Shown here: piece by piece, positions 1 through 7,594 of the stretch
How positions within the stretch are numbered: the stretch's first letter is position 1
Layout: every line of letters begins with the position of its first letter
From: DASPJQ01 sp035299065
GTDB lineage: Bacteria; Bacteroidota; Bacteroidia; Flavobacteriales_D; UBA2798
Assembly: GCA_035299065.1 (NCBI GenBank)
Contig: DATGXI010000193.1
Location: forward strand, 1-64,000
Direction of reading: 5' to 3'
Length of the DNA: 64,000 nucleotides
The notes under the pieces: generated by a model
The model's database searches: none
Told to the model about the DNA's origin: nothing
What the model saw: only the letters and a program-made list of their open reading frames with translations
Position numbers and translations under genes: made by a program

Positions 1-620
1 ATGTAATTGATGGATGAAAGTTTAATGGTTGGTTTTTCACAAAAGGCAATTGATCCCCGCATGTGCATTTCTTCGGCTCCAAAGGCTATAAACAGGAAAT
101 TGTTTTTTTCTTTAAACCCGTTGGTAACAAAATAATGCGCGAGCTCCAGTATGCCCGCCACGCCTGATGCATTGTCATCGGCACCGTTGTGAATTTGCCC
201 ATAAGCTTTTTTGTCTTTTATCCATGCGCTGTCCAGTCCACGGCCCATATGATCATAATGCGCCCCAATTACAACCGTATATTTTGCACCATTGTCCAAA
301 AACCCAATTACATTTTTTGAACGCATGGTGTTTTCGTATTTGCCGGTAGTATCCCAGGGATTGTGGTTGAATTTAAAACTGAAAGGTTGGTACCACGACT
401 TGTTTTCACCCTTTGGTACTAAACCAAGACTCTTAAAATAATCAGCAATGTAAATTGCCGCTAATGAATCGCCCCGGGTTTGTGTTCCTCTACCTTCCAA
501 TTCATCGCTGGCAAGGTACGTGATGTGTTTCTTAAGGCGACTTTCGCTAAAATGACTGTGACCACATGCCTGTAACAAGGCAACGGCAATCAATAAAACC
601 AACAACAAATACAATTTCAT
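1..620 (-). CDS. M28-family metallopeptidase, lipoprotein (3' end outside window)
   Basis: This is the N-terminal 206 residues of a zinc aminopeptidase-like peptidase of family M28; the rest lies beyond the window start. The first residues form a lipoprotein signal ending in LQAC (Cys19), so it should be anchored in the envelope and cleave peptides there. Family signatures are visible: a GAHYDH segment with the first metal-ligand His121, NGADDNASG with the metal-binding Asp at 148-149, and FGAEE with the catalytic and ligand Glu pair at 183-184. The later Asp and His ligands are not in view. The gene starts eight bases after the stop of the DUF3179 gene and on the same strand, so the two are probably co-transcribed. 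The family is certain; the substrate is not. Confidence 0.93.
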   Translation of the reverse strand, partial: MKLYLLLVLLIAVALLQACGHSHFSESRLKKHITYLASDELEGRGTQTRGDSLAAIYIADYFKSLGLVPKGENKSWYQPFSFKFNHNPWDTTGKYENTMRSKNVIGFLDNGAKYTVVIGAHYDHMGRGLDSAWIKDKKAYGQIHNGADDNASGVAGILELAHYFVTNGFKEKNNFLFIAFGAEEMHMRGSIAFCEKPTIKLSSINY

Positions 621-628
621 TGTAAAAC

Positions 629-1795
629 TTATTTTATTTCAATGGTTCGCGGGTGAAACGTTGTCCACGAATGGTAAAATTCCTGGTAAGCGGGAAGTTT
701 TTTTAATTGTTTACCTTCAAAGCGACCCGAAACGCCTTTGCCATCAAAATTAAAATGTGATCCGCTAATCTTATCATGTAACAACCCTTCAGGGGTTAAT
801 TCAAGGTAAGTAATTGTATCAAGTACCGGGCTAAAAGCAACAAAATCCACCTTATTGGGGTGCGCTATCAAAACAAAATCGTTTCGTTCCACCACACGTT
901 TCTTCTGCAAATCATTCCAGTCAACCACGTATGATTTTGTTCCGGCCTGTATGCCTACTACCCATGATTTGAATTTCCATGAGCCTGTATCACGTCCTTC
1001 CAAACTGCTTTTAATGGTTCCGTCATCAAATCCTTTTAAGTCATCGTAGTCGGCCTGGAACGCTTTTTCAGGCTGAAGCACCAATGTAGTTGGATGTAGT
1101 TTTATCCATTCGCCCAGGCTCATTTGCTGTGAAAAAACCTCTTCCATTTTTTCGCCTTTTTTTGGTCCGGCCACGCACTCACCTGTTGCCTGTTGCCACC
1201 AGCTTCCTGTTGTATTGTCTTCCAGCATGGCGTTAAACATGTCCATTCCCACTAACCTGAACGTTTCGCTTTTACCATTCATGGTTGATTTGTATACGCG
1301 GCCCGTACGGCAAACGGTGCAATAGGAAACAATAACCGGTATGTTATCAATGGTGTCCATTACCTGGTGGTGGTACCCAATTATTTCAATGGGATAAGCA
1401 TGCGCATTGCCATTCACATCAACACCAACAACCAGTTTATTGTACAAAACTGTATTTGATTTAGCATCCTTCATTTGTTTATGGCCCATTACGCTAAACA
1501 TTTCTTCGGCAAACATGTCGTATTGGCATTCGTAATAAATAAAGCCGTATAACACAAATGGCAGCACAAATAAAATTTTTGCCCACCAGCGTTTTTTCGG
1601 GTAAATGTGCATAAAAAAAGGCAGCATTAACAAGAGCCCGCCTATCCTAAAGAACCAAATGTAATTATGAAAAAAATAATTCCACTCAATGGCTACAGCC
1701 TGTTGCATGCCGGGTGCAGGTGTAAGCCAAAGGGCTTTGCAAATTTCAGCCGCAATCATAATTGAAACGCCCAGGAAGAATAAAAGTGTTTTCAT
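629..1795 (-). CDS. DUF3179 domain-containing membrane protein
   Basis: 388 residues. The start was set at the ATG directly before a hydrophobic N-terminus (MKTLLFFLG); a longer reading frame reaches 1912 but overlaps the divergent gene at 1870. About three membrane segments lie in the first 95 residues (near 1-20, 45-63 and 72-90). The remainder is the DUF3179 region, recognised by the VSYCTVCRTGRVY block and the WWQQATGECVAGP block. DUF3179 has no established function; the paired cysteines of the CTVC motif could bind a metal or form a disulphide, which is inference. It sits upstream of the M28 peptidase with an eight-base gap, suggesting one operon. Confidence 0.88.
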   Translation of the reverse strand: MKTLLFFLGVSIMIAAEICKALWLTPAPGMQQAVAIEWNYFFHNYIWFFRIGGLLLMLPFFMHIYPKKRWWAKILFVLPFVLYGFIYYECQYDMFAEEMFSVMGHKQMKDAKSNTVLYNKLVVGVDVNGNAHAYPIEIIGYHHQVMDTIDNIPVIVSYCTVCRTGRVYKSTMNGKSETFRLVGMDMFNAMLEDNTTGSWWQQATGECVAGPKKGEKMEEVFSQQMSLGEWIKLHPTTLVLQPEKAFQADYDDLKGFDDGTIKSSLEGRDTGSWKFKSWVVGIQAGTKSYVVDWNDLQKKRVVERNDFVLIAHPNKVDFVAFSPVLDTITYLELTPEGLLHDKISGSHFNFDGKGVSGRFEGKQLKKLPAYQEFYHSWTTFHPRTIEIK

Positions 1796-1869
1796 TTGTG
1801 AAAATAAAAGTATCAAAAAACAACTAATATGTAATTTAATTTTATCTTTATGCACACAATTTACGGAAT

Positions 1870-2478
1870 ATGAAAAAAAGCATTGTTGTTGTGCTAATGG
1901 CGGTAGTGTCATTTGCCGGGATCAGCCAATCGGTTAAATCCGACTATTATTTTGTTACCAAACAAGACACGGTTTTTTGTCAAAAGCTCAGCTATTCAAC
2001 AACCAACCAGGGTTTCCTTAGTTCAATTAGTTATACGGATATGAAGGGAAACGAAACAAGTATAAAAGGAAAAAAGAAAGTGCCCGATGTAGTTACATTT
2101 TACATGAAGGGATCGTATTACGATAAGGTGCCTTTGAAGGCAAACAAACCAAAAAAATACATTCGTTATGACAGGAGGCAGGTTGATGGAAAACTGAAGG
2201 TTTACCTGGCACACCAGGGAAGCATGAGCACCACCACTATGAACATGAGTACAGGACGCACAACAAATTCATCAGCACCCATGGGCAGCTACCGCTTTTT
2301 TGTAAAAATGCCGGACGGAAAATATTACCAGATTAACAAGGCAAAAAACATGAACAAGGTAATTAAGCCGTTTTTACTGGCATGTGAAGAATTCAAAAAT
2401 CAGTACAAGGGCGACTTCAGCCGTAAAGAAGAACCAGCAATGGAAATGTTCAGGCTTTATAATTCGCTTTGTAAGTAA
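1870..2478 (+). CDS. hypothetical secreted protein
   Basis: 202 residues, family not recognised. A signal peptide is clear: MKK, a hydrophobic stretch, then a likely cleavage after ISQS near residue 22. The mature part is basic and rich in Tyr, Lys, Thr and Ser, with a Thr/Met/Ser-rich segment (STTTMNMSTGRTTNSS) near residues 120-136 and no internal membrane helix. It probably acts in the periplasm or on the surface. It is transcribed divergently from the DUF3179 gene with 74 bases between the two starts. Confidence 0.8.
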   Translation: MKKSIVVVLMAVVSFAGISQSVKSDYYFVTKQDTVFCQKLSYSTTNQGFLSSISYTDMKGNETSIKGKKKVPDVVTFYMKGSYYDKVPLKANKPKKYIRYDRRQVDGKLKVYLAHQGSMSTTTMNMSTGRTTNSSAPMGSYRFFVKMPDGKYYQINKAKNMNKVIKPFLLACEEFKNQYKGDFSRKEEPAMEMFRLYNSLCK

Positions 2479-2634
2479 GCACGTTTAATACCGTCATTGT
2501 TTTTACCCCCGGCCAACTAAATTATTTAGTTCATACTGAGCTGATTCCGCTAAAATAGCCATCGACTAAAACGTGAAATCTGCAAATTAACTCAAACTTA
2601 ACTTCGACAAACTGCTTTTTTTATTCGATTAGGC

Positions 2635-2663
2635 TTGTTTTTTACCAAAATTGGCTACCTTTG
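2635..2663 (+). promoter_or_regulatory. Bacteroidota-type promoter for the 2698 lipoprotein gene
   Basis: TTG at 2635-2637 and TACCTTTG at 2656-2663 are separated by 18 bases, which fits the TTG-N17-23-TAnnTTTG consensus of the Bacteroidota primary sigma factor. Transcription would start near 2670 and leave a leader of about 28 bases before the ATG at 2698. It also shows that the in-frame upstream start at 2635 is not used. Confidence 0.75.
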
Positions 2664-2697
2664 CAACCATAAAAACGGAATAAAACAGTATAATAAA

Positions 2698-3114
2698 ATG
2701 AAAATCAAAGCACTAGCAATCATCGGTCTTTTCTTATTGTTCATCGCTTTTCTTTCAGGTTGTAAAAAGCAGGAGGTTAAACCCGTGACCCAACCCGTAA
2801 CACCTGTTCAGAGTTCGCAACAACACCTTATAACAGTTGAGTACAAAGTGTACGCTGAGTCGGGTTCGTTTATTTTAAAATATGTAGCACCCGAAGCCAA
2901 TAAACTCAAAACATATAAAACCACCATTAACAGGAATGAACATGTAATTGGATTTGATTGGGTAAATGGTTCAACATTTGAACTTGAAGCCGCAAATGTA
3001 ACGGCATCAACCAAACAGGTAATCGTTGAAATTTATATCAATGGCATTCTTTACTCAAGCGCAGTTGCCAACTCACCAAACAGTGTAGCCAGTGCAACTG
3101 CCACAGTGTATTAA
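2698..3114 (+). CDS. small lipoprotein, function unknown
   Basis: 138 residues from the ATG that begins a typical lipoprotein signal, with lipobox LSGC at Cys22 followed by KKQEVKPV. The rest looks like one beta-sandwich: alternating hydrophobic and polar residues, a Pro/Thr/Val linker after the lipid anchor, and no cysteine or membrane segment. I do not recognise a named family. It is likely held at the outer membrane or inner leaflet of the envelope. It has its own promoter (2635-2663) and terminator (3154-3176), so it appears to be a single-gene transcript. Confidence 0.82.
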   Translation: MKIKALAIIGLFLLFIAFLSGCKKQEVKPVTQPVTPVQSSQQHLITVEYKVYAESGSFILKYVAPEANKLKTYKTTINRNEHVIGFDWVNGSTFELEAANVTASTKQVIVEIYINGILYSSAVANSPNSVASATATVY

Positions 3115-3153
3115 TACAAGGGAAAAACAACCAATAACCAATGAAAGAGCCAT

Positions 3154-3176
3154 GCCCTCAAAAGCAGGGCTTTTTT
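3154..3176 (+). terminator. intrinsic terminator
   Basis: GCCCT at 3154-3158 pairs with AGGGC at 3166-3170 around a seven-base loop and is followed by six T. It ends the lipoprotein transcript that stops at 3114, and lies between convergent genes. Confidence 0.75.
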
Positions 3177-3182
3177 ATTTTA

Positions 3183-3833
3183 TTATAATTCCGGTAACGT
3201 GTTTTGTAAGTTTACACCGCCCCACTCCACTACAGTAAAGCCGCTGCGGGTTGCAGGTTTTAATTTTTGTTCACGTATTTCCTGGTAGGTATTCGCGGGT
3301 AAAAACTCAAGCATTACCCGTATTTCAGTTTCAGGGGCAGGTGTAATTTTAAGTGTGGCGCCTTCGTTGCAGGCTTCGTTTGTTTTAAAACGCATTAACG
3401 AAAATGCCTTTTCATTCAGCTCGGGAATCCAAAAACTAATCATGTCATTTTGTTCTTTTTCATTCAGCCCCAAATAAGTTAGTGTGTGTTTTAAAAAGTC
3501 AATCACTGTATCGGTTTTCACGCAAAAGCCTTCGGTAAAACTTTTGTACTCCACGGCCGACAAGCCATCGTAAAAAAGGTATTGGTAGGTTTCACCTGTT
3601 TTTGTATCCATCAAATTACCATTGGTGTCTGCCATAAACTTCCAACCGTTTTGGTAAAGGGGATACGTGGCTTTCAGGGTTCCGTTAAATGCAAGTTTAA
3701 CTTCAACCGGTTGTTTGGTATTGCTGTAAACATAAATAACCGGTTTTTTCATGCGCGGCTGCTGCCTGTGGCAACCCGTAAACACCAAGCCAATAAAAGC
3801 AGCTAAAAGAACACATGCAAAAACGTTTTTCAT
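3183..3833 (-). CDS. lipoprotein with KPVIYVY motif, function unknown
   Basis: 216 residues. The start was chosen at the ATG before MKNVFACVLLAAF because it gives a proper lipoprotein signal with FTGC at Cys20-21; a longer frame to 3866 is less likely. Just after the anchor comes KPVIYVYSNTKQPVEVKL, a motif found at the N-terminus of a widespread group of uncharacterised secreted proteins (KPVIYLYP-type). The rest is a soluble domain without obvious catalytic residues. It is convergent with the preceding lipoprotein gene and divergent from the beta-helix gene. Confidence 0.82.
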   Translation of the reverse strand: MKNVFACVLLAAFIGLVFTGCHRQQPRMKKPVIYVYSNTKQPVEVKLAFNGTLKATYPLYQNGWKFMADTNGNLMDTKTGETYQYLFYDGLSAVEYKSFTEGFCVKTDTVIDFLKHTLTYLGLNEKEQNDMISFWIPELNEKAFSLMRFKTNEACNEGATLKITPAPETEIRVMLEFLPANTYQEIREQKLKPATRSGFTVVEWGGVNLQNTLPEL

Positions 3834-3880
3834 AAAAATTGATTTAACCAAAAATAACCAAAACAAAGTATATTTACACC

Positions 3881-4744
3881 ATGAAGCTTTTTTTGCCGAT
3901 AAGTATTTTTCTCATTTGTTTTATTCCTGTAAGCGCGCAAAAAACCGTTAAAGTAAAAACGGTACAGGAGTTTTACAATGCTATTGCCAGCAATACCGTT
4001 ATTGAATTGGCCCCCGGTGACTACCACCTGGAGCAAGTTGACACGGCTCAAAAAAATCCTGCATGCAACTGGTCATTGGTATTGTTTGATGAGATTTATG
4101 AAAACGAAACCCAGGAAGAGGACAAAACCCTTTTAATAAGCGGGCTTGAAAACCTAACCATTCGGGCGCAAACCAAAGGCAAAGATTCGGTACGCATATT
4201 AACCAACCGCAGGGCAGCAAGCGTTCTGGCGTTTAAAGGTTGCAGCAACCTGCAACTTGATGGAATTGTTTTTGGACATGATGTTGTGAAATATGATGAT
4301 CCCAATGATCTTTACATAAGTTTTTGCTCGGGCGAAGTACTCGAGTTTTTTGATTGCAACAAAATCACCTTAAAAAGCAACGTGTTGTTTGGGTGCGGTA
4401 CACGCGGTTTTTTGGCACATCGCTGCAAAAACATTGTGATTGAAAAAACAATTATCAAGGACTGTACTTATGGGCTATTTGGTGTTTTTGATTGCGAAAA
4501 TATTTTATTTAAAAAATGCAGTTTTCATTATAAAACGTACCACCAGCTTATGGAAATATCAGGTTGTAATAATCTTACGGCAAAAAAAACAGCTATTTAC
4601 AATTGTGTTTTTTCTGAGTATGGAGAAAGCGAGGTAAAAGTTGAATCAAGTGAAAATATTCATCCTGAACAAATCAGGATAAGGATGATGTCAAACAAAG
4701 AATTTTTTAATATGGGTGATGAAATGGAAAATCACACACCATAA
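3881..4744 (+). CDS. secreted right-handed parallel beta-helix protein
   Basis: 287 residues. A signal peptide ends at VSAQ near residue 19. The body shows the repeating short strands typical of a parallel beta-helix: successive turns such as LTIRAQTKGKDSV, LQLDGIVFGHD, ITLKSNVLFGC, IVIEKTIIKDC and ILFKKCSFHYK, with stacked Cys and Asn at turn positions. Such proteins often bind or cleave polysaccharides, but no lyase catalytic residues can be named here. A TATATTTA element (7 of 8 to the promoter consensus) ends only four bases before the ATG, so the mRNA may be nearly leaderless. Confidence 0.82.
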   Translation: MKLFLPISIFLICFIPVSAQKTVKVKTVQEFYNAIASNTVIELAPGDYHLEQVDTAQKNPACNWSLVLFDEIYENETQEEDKTLLISGLENLTIRAQTKGKDSVRILTNRRAASVLAFKGCSNLQLDGIVFGHDVVKYDDPNDLYISFCSGEVLEFFDCNKITLKSNVLFGCGTRGFLAHRCKNIVIEKTIIKDCTYGLFGVFDCENILFKKCSFHYKTYHQLMEISGCNNLTAKKTAIYNCVFSEYGESEVKVESSENIHPEQIRIRMMSNKEFFNMGDEMENHTP

Positions 4745-4800
4745 TCATATGGTTCTAAAAAAGCAGGATGGCGAATGAAAATAGCCAACCATCAACCATA

Positions 4801-4832
4801 AAAAAAACCCATGAACATCCGTCCATGGGTTT
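4801..4832 (-). terminator. terminator for the 4864-5388 gene
   Basis: A nine-base perfect stem (AAACCCATG at 4805-4813 with CATGGGTTT at 4824-4832) has a ten-base loop. On the minus strand the stem runs into a T tract (positions 4807 down to 4801), so it mainly serves the minus-strand gene. It may also stop transcripts from the convergent beta-helix gene. Confidence 0.75.
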
Positions 4833-4863
4833 AATCCGAAGAGATAGCCGGTTTAAATGCTTT

Positions 4864-5388
4864 TTACCCGTTTGAGGCGGTACCTGCGTTAAACGGTGTT
4901 TTGGAATGCGATGGCGCTGGGCCATGTCCCATTTCCAGTTCATGCAGGGTTTCTTTTAAAATCTTAATGAGGTAATTCCTGCGCGTAGTTGAGTTGGCGC
5001 TCCATCCAGCTCCTTCTTCTTTGTGAGCAAGTTTAAACTTTTTTCCATCAAGCTTAACTTTCCATGTGTTCTTGCGTGTTTTTACCATGGTTTGGTGCGC
5101 AAGAATGTAACTGTGAAACTCACTGCCTACAGGCAATTCATTTGCGCCCTCAAACGGTTTTGTTGCGAGCGTTTCAAATAAAATGTCCCATGACTTTGCA
5201 TTCCTGCGGCTTTCGTTCCAGGTGGCTTTGCTCAAGTTCCAGGTTTGCTCATTTAATACACCCGTGTACGGGGTTCCCTCAATCTCGGTAAACAATGGAG
5301 CAACCGCTTTTTTCTGGCGCTTCTTACCGGCTCTTTTCTTCTGTGTTGGTCTGTTTGTCTTCATTTTCTTTTTCACTTTAAAGGTCAT
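4864..5388 (-). CDS. hypothetical basic protein
   Basis: 174 residues, family not recognised. The start at 5388 is the first ATG; a second ATG at 5364 is equally possible. The N-terminus is a Lys/Arg-rich tail (KKRAGKKRQKK), followed by a soluble domain with many Trp, Lys and Thr, including MVKTRKNTWKVKLDGKKFKLAHK. No signal peptide or membrane helix is present, so it is probably cytoplasmic. The basic tail would suit nucleic-acid binding, which is inference only. It is a single gene with a strong terminator at 4801-4832. Confidence 0.72.
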   Translation of the reverse strand: MTFKVKKKMKTNRPTQKKRAGKKRQKKAVAPLFTEIEGTPYTGVLNEQTWNLSKATWNESRRNAKSWDILFETLATKPFEGANELPVGSEFHSYILAHQTMVKTRKNTWKVKLDGKKFKLAHKEEGAGWSANSTTRRNYLIKILKETLHELEMGHGPAPSHSKTPFNAGTASNG

Positions 5389-5603
5389 TTGAAACACCGT
5401 TCTTTTTGCTCATAAAGCCCTGCGCATTTCTTACTATTTAAGATACGAAAACGAGGCCGAAAAAATCGTTAAAATGAAGAATAAACATTGGGTGTTAAAC
5501 AGCTGTAAATGATTGTTTTATCATTCAAAAACCGGTGTTAAAAAAGTTATTAAAAACAGCCAAAAATGTCAAGTGGTTGATGGTGAGTTTTAGCCCATAT
5601 TTA

Positions 5604-5643
5604 AGGGCAATGGCCCTGGTGGTTTTTCATACAAAAAACCACC
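5604..5643. other. two adjacent hairpins in a 345-bp gene-free stretch
   Basis: The region 5389-5733 holds no gene. It contains AGGGC/GCCCT (5604-5608 with 5613-5617, four-base loop) directly followed by a ten-base perfect stem GGTGGTTTTT/AAAAACCACC (5618-5627 with 5634-5643). They lie downstream of the ABC transporter genes on the minus strand and may help end or protect that transcript. No proper T tract follows outside the stem, so calling it an intrinsic terminator would be weak. Confidence 0.55.
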
Positions 5644-5733
5644 GGCCTGCAACAAATTAAAGGATTTAGTTTTTATCAATAAACCACTGGTAATCAGCAA
5701 CTTTTAAAATATACCAGATCTCGCTTTTTTCAT

Positions 5734-6414
5734 TTACTTCAAATGCAGGCGTTCAATTTTGTCTCCAATGATTATTTTCTTCATCTGGTCTTCCAACTGG
5801 TTAAAATCTTCCTTTTTAACGGAGTGGGAAATACTGCCGTTGTGTATTAAATGAAGCATGTCACAAGTAGTTGACAAGGTTGAGAAAATATGAGAAGAGA
5901 GTACAATTGTTTTGCCCAGTTTTTTTAGCTCAAGAATGATTTCTGCAATGAGAATGTTGCTCTGGATATCAACCCCGTTAAAAGGTTCGTCAAGTATGAA
6001 GTAATCATTTTCCTGAAGAAGAATGGCCGTGAGTGCAAGTTTTTTTTGCATGCCGGTTGAGTACGTGGAAGCATATTGTCCAAGTGGTAAGTCAAAAATG
6101 TTTTTACGTTCTATATGCTGAATATTTTTTTTGCGGGCGTTACATAAAAGACGTATATATTCCATCCCGGTAATTTTGGAGAAGAAGAAAAGGTCGGCAG
6201 GTAAAAAACCCAGGTTGTTTTTCAGGGCCCCCGTTGCGCACGAAATAATTCCTTCATATGTTTCCAATCCCGCAAGGCACCTGAACAAGGTGGTCTTTCC
6301 GGCTCCGTTTTCTCCCACAATGCCATACACATTTCCAGGTTCAAAATCAAGATTTATATTTTTAACTACAACCTTTCCGTCAAATTTTTTCGAAAGTCCT
6401 TTAACTGATATCAT
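5734..6414 (-). CDS. ABC transporter ATP-binding protein
   Basis: 226 residues, the usual length for a single ABC ATPase. All motifs are present: Walker A GENGAGKTT near residue 34, signature YSTGMQKKLAL near 118, Walker B YFILDEPFNGVD near 138, and the switch His in VLSSHIF near 170. It would power transport by the adjacent membrane protein, whose gene it overlaps by 14 bases (6401-6414), showing translational coupling. The two-gene arrangement with one ATPase and one unusual permease resembles small exporters for peptides, lipids or drugs; the substrate cannot be read from sequence. Confidence 0.93.
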   Translation of the reverse strand: MISVKGLSKKFDGKVVVKNINLDFEPGNVYGIVGENGAGKTTLFRCLAGLETYEGIISCATGALKNNLGFLPADLFFFSKITGMEYIRLLCNARKKNIQHIERKNIFDLPLGQYASTYSTGMQKKLALTAILLQENDYFILDEPFNGVDIQSNILIAEIILELKKLGKTIVLSSHIFSTLSTTCDMLHLIHNGSISHSVKKEDFNQLEDQMKKIIIGDKIERLHLK

Positions 6415-7327
6415 TTAACACGTGTTTTAGGTTTTTATTGGCATCGTATAAAAAGTAAGGGATGGCCACTAACAGCAAGGGTGGAAAATAAATGCACAAA
6501 CCAAGTGTAAATGCTTGTGGAATATTGATGTGATGTGGGTAAGCAGCATACTTTGCTCCTATTACTGCACCAAGAAATAAATAACCAATAGCCAGGAACA
6601 AAATCAGGTAATGCCAGGAGTAAAAATTAAAGGCGAGAAGAAACAATGCCGGAGGCAAAACAAGCACTGAAACAAGAAGCAGGGCAGTTATTAATTTAGT
6701 AAAAATAAATTGTTTTGGGGTTGATGAAAACGACCAAACATAATACACGTTTTCAGGTCGGGCGTAAAAACTGACAACTATAACAAAAACGCCTAAAACA
6801 CTTGCAATACCCAGGTTAAAATTATCAACGTAAACAGCAACAAACGTTAGCGCATAAAGTAAAGGATATAAAAAGAAGGTATTTCTGAAACCAATTATGA
6901 ATTCAAAAGGATGCTTATAAAATGGCGTTGGTAATGTAAATTTAATTGGTTTAGGCAATGTAACAAACCCGAAAAGAATTGAAAAAATTGCCAACCCAAT
7001 GCTATATGAAAAAGGACTATAAATAAAAAGGAAAACTGTAAACGGAAGAACAACCAACAGGTTTTCTGCAATCCGGGTTTTATAATATAAACTACGGGTA
7101 AAAATGGTTTTAAGAAAATCATTTCTTTTAATTTCTGATAGCCGAAGTAAAAAGCCAACCGCTGTCAAACAATAAATAAAGGATGCATAACGAGTGATGT
7201 AAAAAAGATAAATAGAAGATACGGAAAAAAAAGAAATCAGGAGAACGAATCCCGCACGCGTTCCAAACCCTGTTTCTGAAAGAGCACGCCTGATTAATAG
7301 GCTTTGCAATTTAAAATAATCTCCCAC
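6401..7327 (-). CDS. ABC transporter membrane subunit (probable)
   Basis: 308 residues from a GTG start. It has around eight hydrophobic segments spread over the whole length (for example FVLLISFFSVSSIYLFYI, LLVVLPFTVFLFIYS, LITALLLVSVLVLPPALFLLAF and LGLCIYFPPLLLVAIPYFL). No canonical permease family could be named, but its 3' end overlaps the ATPase gene by 14 bases, which strongly suggests that the two form one transporter. It is the first gene of this operon. About 267 bases separate its start from the divergent gene at 7595. Confidence 0.78.
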   Translation of the reverse strand: MGDYFKLQSLLIRRALSETGFGTRAGFVLLISFFSVSSIYLFYITRYASFIYCLTAVGFLLRLSEIKRNDFLKTIFTRSLYYKTRIAENLLVVLPFTVFLFIYSPFSYSIGLAIFSILFGFVTLPKPIKFTLPTPFYKHPFEFIIGFRNTFFLYPLLYALTFVAVYVDNFNLGIASVLGVFVIVVSFYARPENVYYVWSFSSTPKQFIFTKLITALLLVSVLVLPPALFLLAFNFYSWHYLILFLAIGYLFLGAVIGAKYAAYPHHINIPQAFTLGLCIYFPPLLLVAIPYFLYDANKNLKHVLNDIS

Positions 7328-7483
7328 GTTCGCTAAAGTAAGAACCTAAATGAATGGTAAGGGCAACAGGTGCGGGGGTTTGTGTTTTATTACAAAGCCT
7401 TAACGAAATTTATGATACAGCAACGCAATCAAACAAAGCCATTATAATCAATACGTTACAGTTAAAAACAAGTTTTTACAGGA

Positions 7484-7540
7484 ACCTACGCTTTTACCAT
7501 AAAACCCTACGCTTTTACCGTATTCACCCACGCATTTTAA
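7484..7540 (+). promoter_or_regulatory. three 21-bp direct repeats, candidate LytTR-type operator
   Basis: CCTACGCTTTTACC occurs at 7485-7498 and again at 7506-7519, exactly 21 bases apart. A third, weaker copy (CCCACGCATTTTAA) starts at 7527, again 21 bases on. LytTR response regulators are known to bind pairs of short direct repeats spaced two helical turns apart, and a LytTR regulator is encoded 5 kb downstream. A TAAGTTTA element at 7570-7577 could be the promoter -7 box, so the repeats sit where an activator would bind. The link to the regulator is inference. Confidence 0.55.
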
Positions 7541-7594
7541 TCTTTTTAGAAGCACAGTTTGTTACACGCTAAGTTTACCCAAAATAAAAACAAC

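Noticed and set aside
2635..2697. Upstream in-frame start of the 2698 lipoprotein
   Set aside because: It coincides with the promoter and would destroy the lipoprotein signal.
3183..3866. Reading the KPVIYVY lipoprotein as a peptidase or transporter component
   Set aside because: No catalytic residues or transport signature are visible; the motif alone only marks an uncharacterised family.
5604..5643. Standard intrinsic terminator for the ABC transporter operon
   Set aside because: The stems are strong but no T tract follows on the transcribed strand, so it is listed only as a structure.
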